From: JANXQG01 sp963719885
GTDB lineage: Bacteria > Planctomycetota > Planctomycetia > Pirellulales > Thermoguttaceae
Reading direction: 5' to 3'
Assembly (NCBI GenBank): GCA_963719885.1
Contig: CAVRDP010000007.1
Coordinates: 372,001 to 436,000 of the forward strand
Length of the DNA stretch: 64,000 nt
The notes beneath the pieces were generated by a model. It was not told the origin of the DNA and ran no database searches. It was given only the letters and a program-made list of their open reading frames with translations. Each line of letters opens with the position of its first letter. The stretch's first letter is position 1. Both the position numbers and the translations under genes were made by a program. This document shows, piece after piece, positions 6,894 to 15,514 of this stretch.

Positions 6894-8144
6894 ATGTGCG
6901 CATCACCCGTTGTGAAGGAGGATAATGTGGGGGCCATCGTCAATCGGGCCCTGGACGCCGGCGAAGGCATCTTGCGGCTGACGCCCAACTGGGTGCCGCG
7001 GAGTTTTCTGCACCCCGGCAAGCGGATCAAGTTGGCCCCGACCGATTGGTACGCCCTGGGGGCCTATCGCGGCGGCATCGACGAACGCTGGTTCGCCAGC
7101 ACGACCGAGGCGGCCAACGACAACCGCGCGGCCGATGAGGGGCTGAGCTACGCCGTCTTCGAGGGCCAGCGATTCCTGCTCCGCGACGCCGTGGCCGAGG
7201 CCGGCCCCAGGCTCATCGGCAAGACGATGTTCGACAAATATGCTCGCTGGCCCGTCTACTCGAAGTTCTTTGACAACATGGGCCCGATCCCGCACCACAT
7301 GCATCAGCAAAGTCAGCACGCCGCGATGACCGGGCAGCAGGGCAAGCCGGAGTGCTATTATTTCCCGCCGCAATTGAACGCTGCGGAGAACCACTTCGAC
7401 TACACGTTCTTCGGTCTCGAGCCGGGCACGACCAAGGCCGACGTCCGCCGCTGCCTGGAAAATTGGAGCAAGGGCGACAACGGCATCCTCGATCTCTCGA
7501 AGGCCTATCGCCTCAAGCCGGGCACCGGCTGGATGGTGCCGGCCGGCGTATTGCATGCCCCGGGCTCGATGTGCACCTATGAGCCGCAGTGGGGCTCGGA
7601 CGTGTTCGGCATGTACCAGTCGCTGGTCGAAGGCCGCGAAGTGCCCTGGTCGCTCTTGGTCAAGGACGTTCCGGCCGACAAGCATCACGATCTGGACTTC
7701 ATCGTCGAGCAACTCGACTGGGAGAAGAACGTTGATCCCTGTTTCAAGCAGCACACCTACGTCGAGCCGATCGTCAACGTCTCGGCTTCCGGCCCGGGCT
7801 ACACGGACCGTTGGATCGACTATGGCCATTTCAACAGCGAGCAACTTGTTTCGGCCAAGGAATTGACGGTCGAGCCCGGCGCCAAGTACGTGCTCCGCGA
7901 CCCCGGGGCCAGCGGTTGGATCACGGTGCAAGGCAGCGGACGGATCGGCAAACTCGCATTGCAGACGCCGGTGATGATCCACTTTGGCGAGGAGCCCTGG
8001 GACGAGGTCTTTATTACGCACGAAGCGGCCCTGCGGGGCATCGAGATCGAGAACACGGGCTGCGACCCGCTGGTGGGCCTGCGGTACTTCGGCCCCGACG
8101 TGCATAAGAATATGCCGCGGATCGGGGAACACGCGAGGACGTGA
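6894..8144 (+). CDS. Cupin protein, class I mannose-6-phosphate isomerase-like, 416 aa
   Basis: The central part carries a cupin metal site: IPHHMHQQSQHAAM followed by a conserved glutamate around residue 150, and a second cupin half near PAGVLHAPGSM. Overall order resembles type I phosphomannose isomerases, but the protein is divergent and isomerase activity is inference. GGGAG 11 bases before ATG 6894 supports this start; a TTG at 6876 in frame is less likely. It is cytoplasmic, with no signal peptide. It follows the aldo/keto reductase on the same strand, separated by the REPIN-like pair, so it probably has its own promoter. Confidence 0.7.
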   Translation: MCASPVVKEDNVGAIVNRALDAGEGILRLTPNWVPRSFLHPGKRIKLAPTDWYALGAYRGGIDERWFASTTEAANDNRAADEGLSYAVFEGQRFLLRDAVAEAGPRLIGKTMFDKYARWPVYSKFFDNMGPIPHHMHQQSQHAAMTGQQGKPECYYFPPQLNAAENHFDYTFFGLEPGTTKADVRRCLENWSKGDNGILDLSKAYRLKPGTGWMVPAGVLHAPGSMCTYEPQWGSDVFGMYQSLVEGREVPWSLLVKDVPADKHHDLDFIVEQLDWEKNVDPCFKQHTYVEPIVNVSASGPGYTDRWIDYGHFNSEQLVSAKELTVEPGAKYVLRDPGASGWITVQGSGRIGKLALQTPVMIHFGEEPWDEVFITHEAALRGIEIENTGCDPLVGLRYFGPDVHKNMPRIGEHART

Positions 8145-8153
8145 CCAGATTCT

Positions 8154-8179
8154 CCCCTCTCCCGTACTCGGGAGAGGGG
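8154..8179. repeat. Perfect 26-base palindrome with TACT loop
   Basis: CCCCTCTCCCG-TACT-CGGGAGAGGGG, an 11-base stem. It is followed by GGGGTGAGGGC, the usual partner of this repeat family, which recurs at 47524 and 47625. It could also act as a terminator-like structure after the cupin gene. Confidence 0.75.
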
Positions 8180-8273
8180 CAGGGGGTGAGGGCAGTTGGA
8201 ATCGGGGGCATCTCTGCTGTGAGACCGGTCCCGGCCTGATGTTCATTGACCCTAAGTCGTCAAAAGTAATTCG

Positions 8274-9257
8274 ATGGATTGTGTTGAAAAGAACAACCTG
8301 TTGATCGCATTACACAAGTGGTGCGGCCGGCAGGATGAGAATTTTTTCACAGATGCTTTCGCCTTTTTGCTGCGGCATCTTTGTGCGGAGTCGCCGGAGG
8401 TCGCTGTCCGCGTTCTGTCTCACCTGACGAACGGTTGCCTTCAGGTGGCAGCCGACAATGTCAAGACCGTAGAGATTTCCACACAGGAAACGACCGAACA
8501 CGACGGGAAACGGCCAGACATGAAGATACGGGCGAGCGATCAACTCGTCTACGTCGAAGTAAAGATTGGGTCGCAGCCGGAAAGGGAACAGTTGGAGAAC
8601 TACCGGGCGGGCCTGGATCGAGAACAGAAGAAAGACGGTCTCTCGCAATGCTTGCTCGTATTGCTCACAAAAGAGCGGGTCGATCTTTCCAGCGACGAGG
8701 GAAAATCGGTAAACTATAAGTGTTGTTTGCAGGACGTTACCAAGTGGCTCAGCGATGAGGTCAAATCTAGGGGCGGGAACTTGCCCGAAGTCAGCGGGTT
8801 CTTGCTTGAGCAATTTATCGGCTTTCTAAAGGCAATGGGGTGTGCGATGGAAAGAGTGACCTCGGCGCTCGTGCCGGGAGTGAAGTCGTTCTTGAATCTC
8901 GTCAAGATGATTGAAGAAGCCATCTCAGCTCGAGGGATCAAAAAGCACTTGCATGTCGACCAGTTGAGTTATGGCTGGAATTTGACCGGCACAAAATTCT
9001 GGATGGGCGTTTGGTATTTCAATTGGCCGGGCTGCGTGGAATTCGAAGTCCGGGGGCAGGATAAGAATGTGGCCGAAGTCAATGAATCTTGGTATAGCTA
9101 CAGGAACACGGACAAGCAGCCGTGGGTTTGGTTCCTCGAGCTTGATCTCGAGAAGGAACCCGGATTTTTTGACCTGTCCGCCCAGGAGCAGCAGAAGCGC
9201 ATTTCCAAATTTCTCGACGATTGCCTGAGAGCCGCGAAGGAGATCGAACCAAAGTGA
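8274..9257 (+). CDS. PD-(D/E)XK nuclease superfamily protein, 327 aa
   Basis: The N-terminal 120 residues carry the nuclease core: ENFFTDAFAFLLRHL (helix with an acidic residue), then RPDMKI and VYVEVKIGSQPEREQ, matching the D...ExK catalytic arrangement with a following helix. The C-terminal half (about 190-320) is aromatic-rich and may bind a partner or DNA; I do not recognise it. Cytoplasmic. Similar stand-alone proteins are common in defence-rich regions, and an Uma2 protein of the same fold superfamily follows 100 bases downstream. Catalysis and target are unproven. Confidence 0.7.
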   Translation: MDCVEKNNLLIALHKWCGRQDENFFTDAFAFLLRHLCAESPEVAVRVLSHLTNGCLQVAADNVKTVEISTQETTEHDGKRPDMKIRASDQLVYVEVKIGSQPEREQLENYRAGLDREQKKDGLSQCLLVLLTKERVDLSSDEGKSVNYKCCLQDVTKWLSDEVKSRGGNLPEVSGFLLEQFIGFLKAMGCAMERVTSALVPGVKSFLNLVKMIEEAISARGIKKHLHVDQLSYGWNLTGTKFWMGVWYFNWPGCVEFEVRGQDKNVAEVNESWYSYRNTDKQPWVWFLELDLEKEPGFFDLSAQEQQKRISKFLDDCLRAAKEIEPK

Positions 9258-9357
9258 AGATTTTCTTCCTCGGATGGATGCGACAATCTGTGGCACAATT
9301 GCCCACCGCAATGTACAATTCTGGGTATCTTGACTTGGGTTGGCTGCGTTCACTGCT

Positions 9358-10116
9358 ATGAAAACCGTCGAAGACACAAGTTCCGCCGAATCGGAGTATA
9401 TCGTGCTCTACGGCGTGCCGTGGAAGACCTACGAAGGCATCCTCGAAGCGCTCGGAGAGTATCACCTGCGGCACACTTATGACAGAGGCACGCTGGAAAT
9501 GCGGCGTATTCTGTATGGCGTGACTCCGGAGGACTACCTGAAACTCCTTGACGCCACGCCGGAGCTGTACCTACGGCATACGTATGATGGATGGACACTG
9601 GAAATGATGAGCCCACGAAAAGAGCACGACTGGCTGGCCAGCCTTATTGCGCGGATGATTGAGACGTTTGCCTTCGCGATCGATATGCCGATCCAAAGCG
9701 TCGGATCGATGACAATCCGGGCGTCGAAGGGAAGCCGCGGGCTGCAACCGGACAAGGCCTACTACTTGGCGAGCGAGCCGCTGGTGTGCTGCAAGGATAC
9801 CTATGATCCGGAGGTTGACCCGCCACCCGATCTCATCCTGGAAGTCGACGCGACGCATACTTCGGTACCGCGGATGCCGGTGTTCGCCAAGGTCGGCGTG
9901 CCGGAAGTCTGGCGGCTTGACAGGCGCAGGCAACTCCACTTTTTCCGGCTGATGAAGAACAAGTACCAGGAAGTCGAACATAGCGTGGCCTTTCCCTTCG
10001 CGACGCCTGCGGACTTCATGCGGTTCGTAGAACAGCGGGGGGAAATCGGCGAGCGCGGGGTCGTCCGCGAGTTCGTCAAGTGGGCCAAGAAAGCAGCGCT
10101 GGGTAAGTCGAAATGA
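9358..10116 (+). CDS. Uma2 family protein (PD-(D/E)XK fold), 252 aa
   Basis: The nuclease-like core reads DKAYYLASEP, PPDLILEVDATHTS and VPEVWRLDRR, the order found in Uma2 (DUF820) proteins. The start MKTVEDTSS at 9358 avoids six unlikely residues. The N-terminal region is unusual: a 45-residue block (YGVPWKTYEGILEAL ... RHTYDRGTLEM) is followed by a second version (YGVTPEDYLKLLDAT ... RHTYDGWTLEM), a recent tandem duplication of the segment before the catalytic core. The family is greatly expanded in planctomycetes and cyanobacteria and its role is unknown. Confidence 0.85.
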   Translation: MKTVEDTSSAESEYIVLYGVPWKTYEGILEALGEYHLRHTYDRGTLEMRRILYGVTPEDYLKLLDATPELYLRHTYDGWTLEMMSPRKEHDWLASLIARMIETFAFAIDMPIQSVGSMTIRASKGSRGLQPDKAYYLASEPLVCCKDTYDPEVDPPPDLILEVDATHTSVPRMPVFAKVGVPEVWRLDRRRQLHFFRLMKNKYQEVEHSVAFPFATPADFMRFVEQRGEIGERGVVREFVKWAKKAALGKSK

Positions 10117-10138
10117 CGCCAAGCCGGAAGCAGTAGTT

Positions 10139-10172
10139 TTCATCCTTCATCCCTCATCCTTCATCCTTCATC
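10139..10172. repeat. TTCATCC-type short repeat, left copy
   Basis: Repeated units of TTCATCC/CTCATCC. An inverted copy (GATGAAGG-type) lies at 11241-11269, so the two enclose the sugar isomerase-like gene; about 29 bases match between the arms. Confidence 0.65.
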
Positions 10173-10176
10173 TCCT

Positions 10177-11232
10177 ATGACCTACGAACACCCCAATAAC
10201 TACCCGAAACTTCACAACGCGGCCTGGCCGGGCGTGGTCGGCAAAGGCCCCGGCGCCGAGCCGCCGATCGACCTCGACACGATGCTCGACCTCACGGCCG
10301 ACGCCGAGTTCGAGGGCATCCGCTTCGACGGCTTCGACCTGTTCCTCTTCGCCCCGCACATCGACATCGATTCCACGGACGACCAGATCCGCCAACTGGC
10401 CGACAAGGCCCGGGCGCGGAACCTGGAGATCGGCACGGTCGTCGCGCCGGTCTGGGGGCCGACCGGCGGCGGCTCGGCGATGGGCAATGCCGACGAGCGG
10501 GCGAAGTTCCTCGCCCAGGTCCGCAAGGGCTGCCGCATCGCCGAGCGCTTGCGGCAGTTGGGCATCCGGCCCAACGGCGTGGTGCGGATCGACTCGGCCT
10601 CGCCCGTCGAGGCCTGGTACGAAGACCCGGTGGGCAATCAGAAGCGGATCGCCGAGACCTTCCGCGAGGCCTGCAAGATCGCCGAGGACCACGGCGAGCG
10701 GCTGGCCGCGGAGGGCGAGATCTGCTGGGGCGGCATGCACAGTTGGAAGCGGATGCTGCAACTGCTGGAGATGGTCGACCGCGCGCGGACGCTCGGCTTC
10801 GAGGCCGACATGGCCCACACGCTGCTCTACCTGCTCGGCTACAATGCGCCGGAGGATGCCATTCTGCCGGCCAATTTCAACTGGCGGAACGAGGACAAGT
10901 TCGAGGCGGCCTACTGCCAGTTGACCGCGGCCCTGCGGCCTTGGACGATCGATTTCCACATCGCCCAGAGCAACGCCACGGTGCATGGCAGCGGCACGCA
11001 CGACAAGACCGGCCGCCACTGCCTGCCCGACGACGCCCAAGGCAAGCTCGACATTCCGCACCACGCCGGCTATTGGCTCCGCGACGAGAAGGGCGAGTTG
11101 ACCAAGCGGATCCGGCACGTCTGCTGGGACGGCTGCATGTTCCCCAACGACGTGATGATGAAGCGCGAGACCTGGGTGAGCATTTTGAAGGCCATGATCG
11201 CCGTGCGCGACAAGCACGGCTGGGCGGAGTGA
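10177..11232 (+). CDS. Sugar phosphate isomerase/epimerase-like TIM-barrel protein, 351 aa
   Basis: A barrel of the xylose-isomerase-like / AP-endonuclease-2 superfamily. Likely metal ligands are the Glu in EGEICWGGMHSW (about residue 180), the Asp and His in EADMAHTLL (about 210) and the residues in TIDFHIAQS and THDKTGRHC (about 255-285). There is no signal peptide. The exact sugar is not evident. The gene sits between inverted short repeats and shares its strand and setting with the cupin and Gfo/Idh/MocA genes, so a small sugar-conversion locus is plausible (inference). Confidence 0.8.
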   Translation: MTYEHPNNYPKLHNAAWPGVVGKGPGAEPPIDLDTMLDLTADAEFEGIRFDGFDLFLFAPHIDIDSTDDQIRQLADKARARNLEIGTVVAPVWGPTGGGSAMGNADERAKFLAQVRKGCRIAERLRQLGIRPNGVVRIDSASPVEAWYEDPVGNQKRIAETFREACKIAEDHGERLAAEGEICWGGMHSWKRMLQLLEMVDRARTLGFEADMAHTLLYLLGYNAPEDAILPANFNWRNEDKFEAAYCQLTAALRPWTIDFHIAQSNATVHGSGTHDKTGRHCLPDDAQGKLDIPHHAGYWLRDEKGELTKRIRHVCWDGCMFPNDVMMKRETWVSILKAMIAVRDKHGWAE

Positions 11233-11240
11233 GGCGGGAG

Positions 11241-11269
11241 GGATGAAGGATGAGGGATGAAGGATGAAG
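11241..11269. repeat. GATGAAGG-type short repeat, right copy
   Basis: Inverted counterpart of the TTCATCC repeat at 10139-10172; together they bracket one gene. Confidence 0.6.
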
Positions 11270-11300
11270 GGCGCGATGAATTCGCAGGGAGTCTAGTCGG

Positions 11301-12424
11301 ATGTTGACAAGTCTGGAAATCAAGAACTTTCGGACGTTTTCACACCTGCGTATCGAGCGGCTGGGACAGGTCAATCTGATTCTCGGCAAGAATAACGTCG
11401 GCAAGACGACGTTGCTCGAGGCGCTTCGTCTGTACGGGTCGTCATGGCCGCCAGACGCCGCGGCTAGTATGCTGTATGACCGAGGGGAAATTGGCCGCAG
11501 GCCTGAAGGAGGGAGCCTCCCCCTCTTGCAGGCGATTTTCCATGGTCGGCGACCGGCCAAAGGTTCCGTTGCGACAATCGGGCCTCTCGACGGACCTAAG
11601 AACGGCCATGTGCTCCGTATTACCGCCGAGCTTGAGGATCTTCAATCGGTTCGCAACGGTGCCCGGCTTGAAGGAGCATTGGCGTCCGACGTTCCTTTTC
11701 GACTTCGCTATGATTTGCCGGGCCGTGAGTTTCAACAACACGCCAACGGCACGACCGGGTATACATCTCGGTACGAAGAAATAGACGTTGATGAAGCTCT
11801 GCGGGCGAGTTTGCCGCCGCTCCTACGAGGAATGGGTAATCCAACGACGGCAATCGAAACCGCACGCCGCTGGGACCGAATTGCCTTAACGGAGGGTGAA
11901 AAACATGTGATTGACGTGCTGCAGCTAATTTCTCCGATTCGTGGCTTGACCTATGTCGCCGATCCGCGAAGGGAATACGCCTGCGCACGGCAAAAGCCCG
12001 CGTTGAAGGAATATCCGAACCTGTTCCATTGGCATCGCTTGGGGACGGTGTTCTTAGGATGTTTGAAATTGCGGTGGCAATGGAATGGGTCGCAATAGTC
12101 AAACCTAGGAACACGGGTCCCAACGACTCACCTAACGTCTTTCCAATGCTTCTCATTGACGAAATCGAGACCGGCATCCATCACACGCTTCACGCCGACC
12201 TATGGCGTGTCGTGCTCAATGCCGCGCACGAACTCGGCGTGCAGGTCTTCGCGACGACCCACTCCTGGGATTGCGTGAAGGGTTTTGCGGCGGCCGTCCA
12301 GGACGTGCCGCAGTGCGATGCCTTGGCGATTCGCCTGGAGAGGTCGGGAGAAAAGTCCGCGGCTGTCTCGTTTACGCCGGAGGAACTAAAGATCGTCGTC
12401 CGCGAGGAAATCGAGGTCCGCTGA
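11301..12424 (+). pseudogene. AAA ATPase, RecF/OLD-like, one frameshift
   Basis: The first frame (to 12098) begins MLTSLEIKNFRTFSHLRI and has the Walker A loop ILGKNNVGKTTLLEA at about residues 33-47. The frame changes near 12025, where VPLASLGDGVLRMFEIAVAM should follow. The second frame holds the Walker B motif PMLLIDEIETGIHH and the switch ATTHSWD. Together they make a complete SMC-like ATPase head of about 370 residues as in OLD-family nucleases, without a fused TOPRIM domain. That domain is encoded by the next gene, whose ATG is one base after this stop. The single break could be sequence error. Confidence 0.75.
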
Positions 12425-12425
12425 C

Positions 12426-13085
12426 ATGCGAAAACGGCTGTTGCTGGTTGAGGGGAAGGACGACTTGAACGTCGTAAAGAACCTGTGCATCGCAAACGGA
12501 ATTGAGCAACCGTTCTCCATTGAATTGCCACGAAGCGGACGGCGGGGCGACGATTCTGACGAGGGCGGCGTCGAGCGACTGCTGGATCAGGTGCCAATTC
12601 GTGCTAAAGAGAGCGATGTTGAACGGCTTGCCGTGATTCTGGATGCCGACGCGGACGCGCTGAACCGCTGGAACCAACTTCGCGATCGCCTGCGTCGCGC
12701 CGGTATCCCCGCTGTCCCTGATTTGCCTGCCAGTGAGGGGACTGTTGTTGATTTCCCCAACAGACTTGGCGAGCCGGTCCGCCTCGGTGTCTGGATCATG
12801 CCCGATAATCGACTGCCCGGCATGCTTGAGAACTTCCTCGCATTCCTAGTGCCTGAGAACGACAGGCTGTTGCCGCACGTCGATCGCTTCCTCGACGGAA
12901 TCCCGTCGTCGGCCCGTATGTTCTCGGAGACGGCAATTCCTAAAGCTCGAATCCACACGTATCTTGCAGCCCAGAAGGAACCCGGCAAGCCCCTCGGGCT
13001 GGCCATCACATTCCGTTATCTGGATGCCAAGAAAAGCAATGTCCTTCCATTTCTAAATTGGTTGCAGACCGTGCTGGTCAACTAA
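12426..13085 (+). CDS. TOPRIM-like DUF3226 protein, 219 aa
   Basis: The TOPRIM signature is present: LLLVEGKDDLNVVK at residues 4-17 with the catalytic glutamate, and LAVILDADAD at about 66-75 with the two-aspartate motif. The rest matches the DUF3226 layout, a helical insert and a C-terminal domain ending in FLNWLQTVL. It is translationally coupled to the upstream ATPase gene. A separate ATPase plus a separate TOPRIM nuclease is how PARIS-type and other OLD-like defence systems are built, so the pair is a defence candidate (inference). Confidence 0.78.
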   Translation: MRKRLLLVEGKDDLNVVKNLCIANGIEQPFSIELPRSGRRGDDSDEGGVERLLDQVPIRAKESDVERLAVILDADADALNRWNQLRDRLRRAGIPAVPDLPASEGTVVDFPNRLGEPVRLGVWIMPDNRLPGMLENFLAFLVPENDRLLPHVDRFLDGIPSSARMFSETAIPKARIHTYLAAQKEPGKPLGLAITFRYLDAKKSNVLPFLNWLQTVLVN

Positions 13086-13128
13086 ACCGGCAAGTGTCTT
13101 GTGCCAAAATCCTCAGAAAGGTTCCCTC

Positions 13129-14295
13129 ATGTCCACTCCCCTCAATATCGCCGTCATCGGCTGCGGCTTCATGGGCCGTACCCACTCCAACGCCTGGCTG
13201 CAAGTCAGCCACTTCTTCAGCCGCGAGCATAAGCCGGTCTTGAAGACTTGCTGCGCCCGCCTCGAAGAAAAAGACAAGCTGGAAAAGTTCTGCCAGAGCT
13301 GGGGCTACGAGTCCATGGAGTTCGACTGGCGGAAACTGATCGAGCGCAAGGACATCGACCTGATCGACGTCTGCGTGCCCAACGTCCTGCACCACGACAT
13401 CGTGCTCGCCGCCGCCGGGGCCGGCAAGATGGTCGTCTGCGAAAAGCCGCTGGCCATGAACGTGGCCGAGGCCGAGGAGATGGTCGCGGCCGTCGAGAAG
13501 GCGGGAGTGCCCAACATGGTTTCGTTCAACTACCGCCGCGTGCCGGCCATCTCGCTGATCAAGCAGCTCATCGAGGAAGGCCGCATTGGCCGGCCGTTCC
13601 ACTATCGCGCCCAGTACAACCAGGACTACACGATCTCGGCCGACGTGCCCCAGGGCGGGATGGCCCTCTGGCGGTTGGATGCCCGCGTGGCCGGCTCCGG
13701 CGTGACGGGCGACCTGCTGGCCCACTCGATCGACACGGCCCAATGGCTGAACGGCCCCATCCGCCGCGTCGTGGCCCACACGGAGACCTTCGTCAAACAA
13801 CGCAAGCACGCCGAGACCGGCAAGGTCGAGCCGGTGACGATCGACGACGCCTGCATGTTCCTGGCCATTTTCGCCAATGGCTCGATGGGCACATTCGAGA
13901 GCACGCGCTACGCCCGTGGGCGGAAAAACTACAGCATGCTGGAACTCAACGGCGAGAATGGCTCCGTGTTCTTCAACCTGGAAGACCCGCATCTGCTGGA
14001 GTTCTTCCGCTACGCCGATCCGGCGACGGGCAAGAAGATCGAGGACCATTTGACCGGCTGGCAGGAGATCAACGTCACGAACTTCGAGCATCCGTACATG
14101 AAAAACTGGTGGGTGCCCGGCTGCACGATCGGCTACGAGCACACGTTCACCAACGGTTTTGCCGATTTCCTGGCGAGCCTGGAAGGCGGGCCGAAGTTCG
14201 AGCCGACGATACGCACGGCCCTGGCGACGCAGCGGGTGTGCGACGCGGTTTTGGATAGCGCCAAACGCGGGCAGTGGGTGGAAATTCCGGGGTGA
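13129..14295 (+). CDS. Gfo/Idh/MocA family oxidoreductase, 388 aa
   Basis: The Rossmann fold starts IAVIGCGFMGRTHSNAW (residues 7-23) and the family lysine lies in VCEKPLAMN (about 103-111). The C-terminal alpha/beta dimerisation domain contains SGVTGDLLAHSIDTAQWL (about 195), with the usual catalytic histidine. AAAGG nine bases before ATG 13129 supports the start; an upstream ATG at 13099 has no such site. It lacks a Tat signal, unlike the paralogue at 44471, and is probably cytoplasmic. It would oxidise or reduce a sugar or inositol derivative with NAD(P). Confidence 0.88.
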   Translation: MSTPLNIAVIGCGFMGRTHSNAWLQVSHFFSREHKPVLKTCCARLEEKDKLEKFCQSWGYESMEFDWRKLIERKDIDLIDVCVPNVLHHDIVLAAAGAGKMVVCEKPLAMNVAEAEEMVAAVEKAGVPNMVSFNYRRVPAISLIKQLIEEGRIGRPFHYRAQYNQDYTISADVPQGGMALWRLDARVAGSGVTGDLLAHSIDTAQWLNGPIRRVVAHTETFVKQRKHAETGKVEPVTIDDACMFLAIFANGSMGTFESTRYARGRKNYSMLELNGENGSVFFNLEDPHLLEFFRYADPATGKKIEDHLTGWQEINVTNFEHPYMKNWWVPGCTIGYEHTFTNGFADFLASLEGGPKFEPTIRTALATQRVCDAVLDSAKRGQWVEIPG

Positions 14296-14301
14296 GGCAA
14301 G

Positions 14302-14360
14302 GTAGCAGGCACACTCCGTGTGCCGTCCGCCCTCGTTCCCACGCCCCGCGTGGGAACGAG
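14302..14360. repeat. REP-like palindrome plus 29-base palindrome
   Basis: GGCACAC-TCC-GTGTGCC (14308-14324) repeats the 6672 motif. CTCGTTCCCACGC-CCC-GCGTGGGAACGAG (14332-14360) has a 13-base perfect stem. The pair lies between converging genes and may end transcription from both sides. Confidence 0.7.
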
Positions 14361-15061
14361 GAAACGAAAATCGCTGATAAATCCCCGCACTCCAAATTAC
14401 TTTCCCACCGGCCGATACTTTTCCACGGCGGCACGCAGCTTGACGGGATCGAGCAAAAGGACCGGCTCCAGCCAGTCGGCATGATCGCCGATGTCGAGCG
14501 GATCGGCATTCGGCCCGCGGGCGGCGCCGCCGTCCTCGACGACCAGAACCAAACGGCGGGCCGCCGAATTGCCACTCGCCAGCGCAATGTCGCCGGTGGA
14601 GATAGCGGTCCGCGAGCCCCGTAGGGGTTGGCTTTGGTACAAGGGCGTGCCCGACGCCTGGTTGAGGCAGACTTTGGCCACGACACAGCCCGAGTCGCCC
14701 ACCGAGGCGTCGATTCCCAGCCCGCTGCGGAAAGCCCGCGCGGAGTCGGGAAGATGGAAATCCAATTCGTTGGGGGCATGGACGCCAAACCCCCAGAGGC
14801 AGCGGACGCCGCCGCTGCGAAGCTCGCCGCCGGCCACGTTGCGGTCCGCCTGCCACTTCCAACTGCTGCCCAAGGAGGCGGGCTGCGTGACCTGTGCGGG
14901 CGAAAAGCGATAGCGGGACGACCGTGGCGGGTGCCCGCCAAATCGTGCGAAGGGCCGACCAGGCGACGGGAATCGGAGTGCGGCTCCAGGCCGGTTGCAC
15001 AAGGCACGTCCATGCGGCCGGCTCGGTTTCCTTTCGGAACGTCGTGACTCGGGTCGTGGAC

Positions 15062-15120
15062 GCGGTGAAAATCATGCCGACCCCGACCCAGAGTACTGGG
15101 TGCCCGCAGGGTGCCCGCCC
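15062..15120. repeat. TACT-loop mini-palindrome inside the NPCBM gene
   Basis: Core ACCCAG-AGTA-CTGGGT at 15086-15101 (TACT on the other strand), preceded by a half copy. The reading frame changes across it. Confidence 0.65.
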
Positions 15121-15471
15121 GTCTCCAGGCGAACGATGTCCGCGTCGCACTTGGGATCGATCTCTGCAAGCTGGCGATGATAGGCCTCCCAGGCGTCCAT
15201 CGGCTGCATGGCGACTTCCAGCAGGTCGCCGTAAGCGACTCGCACGAGCCCCTGCTCGGTGAGCAGGCTCACGCCTTCGCGGCTGAAACGCAAGGCGCGA
15301 AAAGCGATCACCCGACCGTCGCGGCAAACGAGCGACCGCGGCGGACAACGGCGCGACGGCCCGACCGCGTCGAACACGATCCGCCGCAGCCAATCGGTGT
15401 CAACGGCGATCGGTTCCCCTGTGGACTTGCCGACCTCCGGCGAAGGCTGGACGAGCACCTGGGGGCCGGCC

Positions 15472-15514
15472 GACCCCCGACCCAGAGTACTGGGTGCCCG
15501 CAGGGTGCCCGCCC
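15472..15514. repeat. Second, identical TACT-loop mini-palindrome
   Basis: Core at 15480-15495 with the same half copy beside it; essentially the same sequence as at 15086, 394 bases away. The frame again changes across it. Confidence 0.65.

Noticed and set aside
13078..15393. A 771-codon open frame on the minus strand opposite the Gfo/Idh/MocA gene
   Set aside because: It covers the complement of a clearly functional oxidoreductase and has arginine/proline-rich shadow composition; only short parts coincide with the real NPCBM frames.
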